Positions 32,661 to 33,828 of a DNA stretch of 33,828 nt are shown here, piece after piece. The stretch's first letter is position 1; the number at the start of each line of letters is the position of its first letter. The DNA lies in contig JBNKUQ010000031.1 in the NCBI GenBank assembly GCA_050298695.1, positions 1 to 33,828 on the forward strand. The letters are read 5' to 3'. The notes beneath the pieces were generated by a model. It searched no databases and was not told the origin of the DNA. It saw only the letters and a list, made by a program, of their open reading frames with translations. The position numbers and the translations under genes were made by a program. Origin of the DNA: CANLBN01 sp050298695. Its GTDB lineage: Bacteria; Pseudomonadota; Gammaproteobacteria; Pseudomonadales; Cellvibrionaceae.

Positions 32661-33747
32661 ATGGCTACTGAAACAGCACCCATACTCAATACCACAACGA
32701 CAGCTTATTCTAACTTGGGATGATCAGGTCAGTTTCGTACGCAAGTCGAAGACTTTATCGTTTATGAAAACTTAGGATTTTCAGCAACAGAAGAAGGGGA
32801 ACATTGGCTATTACACATTGAGAAAATAGGACAAAATACTCATTGGGTAGGTGAACAACTCGCAAAATTTTGTGGTCTTGAGCACAGCTCGGTTGGCTAC
32901 TGCGGCCGCAAAGATCGCCATGCGGTTACACGGCAATGGTTTAGCCTTTATGCACCTAAGCAAAACACGATTAATTGGGAACAATGTGATATCGAAGGAG
33001 TGACTATTTTAGAAGTCCACCGCCATCATAAAAAGCTTCGCCTAGGCTCTCATCACTCCAATGCTTTTACAATTCGCTTGCGTGATGTAGTAGTAAACGG
33101 AAAGGCACCTTCAATAGCCGACCAGGAATTTTTTTCTCAAGAAATAAAACATCGCTTAAATCAGGGCATACCAAACTATTTTGGGGAGCAGCGTTTTGGT
33201 CTTGATAATAGCAATCTGATTGCTGCACAAGAATGGTTTTGTAATGGGCAAAAACCTCACCGCTCAAGAAAATCTATGGTTATGTCTGCTGCACGCTCCT
33301 ATTTATTTAATACAATACTTGCAGAAAGAGTGATGCTGCACAATTGGCAAACATCGATTCCTGGCGATGTGATGGAAAATGGCTTCCCCACCGGCGCTCT
33401 CTGGGGGAGAGGACGTCTACAGACTCGCGATAATTGTGCAGCTATAGAAGAAAATTTTCAAAATTACAAAATGCCAGTCATTCTGAAACGGTAGTACGTA
33501 CCCGTACACAAACATTTTGTAGCCGGTTTTATGATAAAACCATCCTCTTCTGGGTGACCCGTCGTGCAGGGGCGTGACNNNNNNNNNNGGATTAAAGCAA
33601 GAGCGTCGCTCCTTGGCCCTATTTCCAGATAACATAGGACTATACTGGGATAAAGGCGATCTTATTTTATCTTTTAGCTTGCCGGTTGGAACCTTTGCAA
33701 CAACAGTATTAACAGAAATATCCGCTCTCAGAAAATATCGCGAATAA
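32661..33747 (+). pseudogene. truD: tRNA pseudouridine(13) synthase, disrupted by a TGA and a gap
   Basis: TruD makes pseudouridine at position 13 of tRNA-Glu. The main body is clear: QFRTQVEDFIVYENLGF, the catalytic-Asp motif YCGRKDRHAVTRQWFSL, QGIPNYFGEQRFGLDNSNL, and GFPTGALWGRGRLQTRDN. After the N run the end resumes as GLKQERRSLALFPDNIGLYW and FSLPVGTFATTVLTEI, to a stop at 33745-33747. Two defects occur. An in-frame TGA at 32721-32723 separates the putative start from the body. At about 33470 the frame enters about 105 bases of unrelated sequence with a TAG (33492-33494) and then 10 Ns. Only about 10 residues should lie there in the family. Sequence error or misassembly is as likely as true loss. 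Confidence 0.85.
33579..33588. other. Assembly gap (10 Ns) inside truD
   Basis: A run of exactly ten N marks a scaffold join of unspecified true length. The roughly 100 bases to its left do not encode TruD in any frame, while the bases to its right resume TruD at once. Confidence 0.99.
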
Positions 33748-33828
33748 ATATTTTATGATGAACCATAAACTTCCTCATCTTAATAGCTAAAAAAATGATT
33801 GTAAGTTTCAGTGACTCATACATTAATA

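Noticed and set aside
32721..32723. TGA in truD as selenocysteine or a recoded codon
   Set aside because: TruD has no conserved cysteine there, no hairpin of SECIS type is evident just after it, and other genes in the window (for example lpxK) end in TGA as a normal stop.
33417..33635. Minus-strand frame across the N gap
   Set aside because: It spans the Ns and is antisense to TruD on both sides, so its continuity is not real.
1..33828. CRISPR arrays, tRNA or rRNA genes, prophage or transposase genes
   Set aside because: No regularly spaced direct repeats, cloverleaf sequences, rRNA segments or transposase motifs were seen.

Overview
The window reads as a draft or metagenome-assembled contig from a gammaproteobacterium, most likely in the Pseudomonadales/Cellvibrionales range. 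Support comes from the exbB-exbD-lpxK-kdsB-phosphatase-murB envelope operon, a complete Na+-translocating NADH:quinone reductase operon (nqrABCDEF-apbE-nqrM) next to the soluble transhydrogenase sthA, the long-form GAPDH beside nqrA, and the twitching-motility regulator FimL. These assignments come from recognised protein motifs and remembered gene orders; no search was run.

Layout. 1-272: a GC-richer fragment of an F-type ATP synthase b/b'-like subunit, fused to the first 43 codons of murB on the other strand. This is an abrupt junction and probably a chimera. 262-3854 (minus): murB (partial), low-molecular-weight tyrosine phosphatase, kdsB, lpxK, exbD, exbB. 3976-6291 (plus): a VOC-family remnant, then a three-gene operon encoding a DUF3592-type membrane protein, a small arrestin-like protein and a P-loop ATPase. 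6432-7941 (minus): short unrelated genes with at least two integron attC-like sites, resembling a cassette cluster without an integrase. 7943-12095: an RND efflux pump and its lipoprotein adaptor. 12276-14738: a GNAT gene with an internal stop, a short GlpD-like dehydrogenase and a glycerophosphodiesterase. 15033-18032 (plus): pntA-pntB. 18091-18418: a MITE-like repeat element. 18496-29402 (minus): fimL, sthA, then nqrM-apbE-nqrFEDCBA (transcribed nqrA first). 29844-31295: long GAPDH with its terminator. 31604-32548: an unrecognised helical protein with a hydrophobic C-terminal end. 32661-33747 (plus): truD, broken by an in-frame TGA and by about 100 bp of foreign-looking sequence ending in a run of 10 Ns.

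Function. The central half is a redox and energy block. Proton-coupled transhydrogenase (PntAB), soluble transhydrogenase (SthA), Na+-NQR with its flavin and iron-sulfur maturation factors, and a GAPDH together set NAD(H)/NADP(H) balance and build a sodium gradient. The GDPD/GlpD pair feeds glycerol phosphate from lipid turnover toward the quinone pool and glycolysis. The left block makes lipid A/Kdo and peptidoglycan precursors and powers outer-membrane transport.

The less ordinary content is the DUF3592/arrestin-like/ATPase operon, the cassette cluster, two related dispersed repeats (18234-18373 and 22022-22152, inverted), and paired palindromes with a terminator-like hairpin in the divergent glpQ-pntA intergenic region. 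Three damaged loci (murB/atpF junction, truD, GNAT) should be checked against reads before any biological interpretation.
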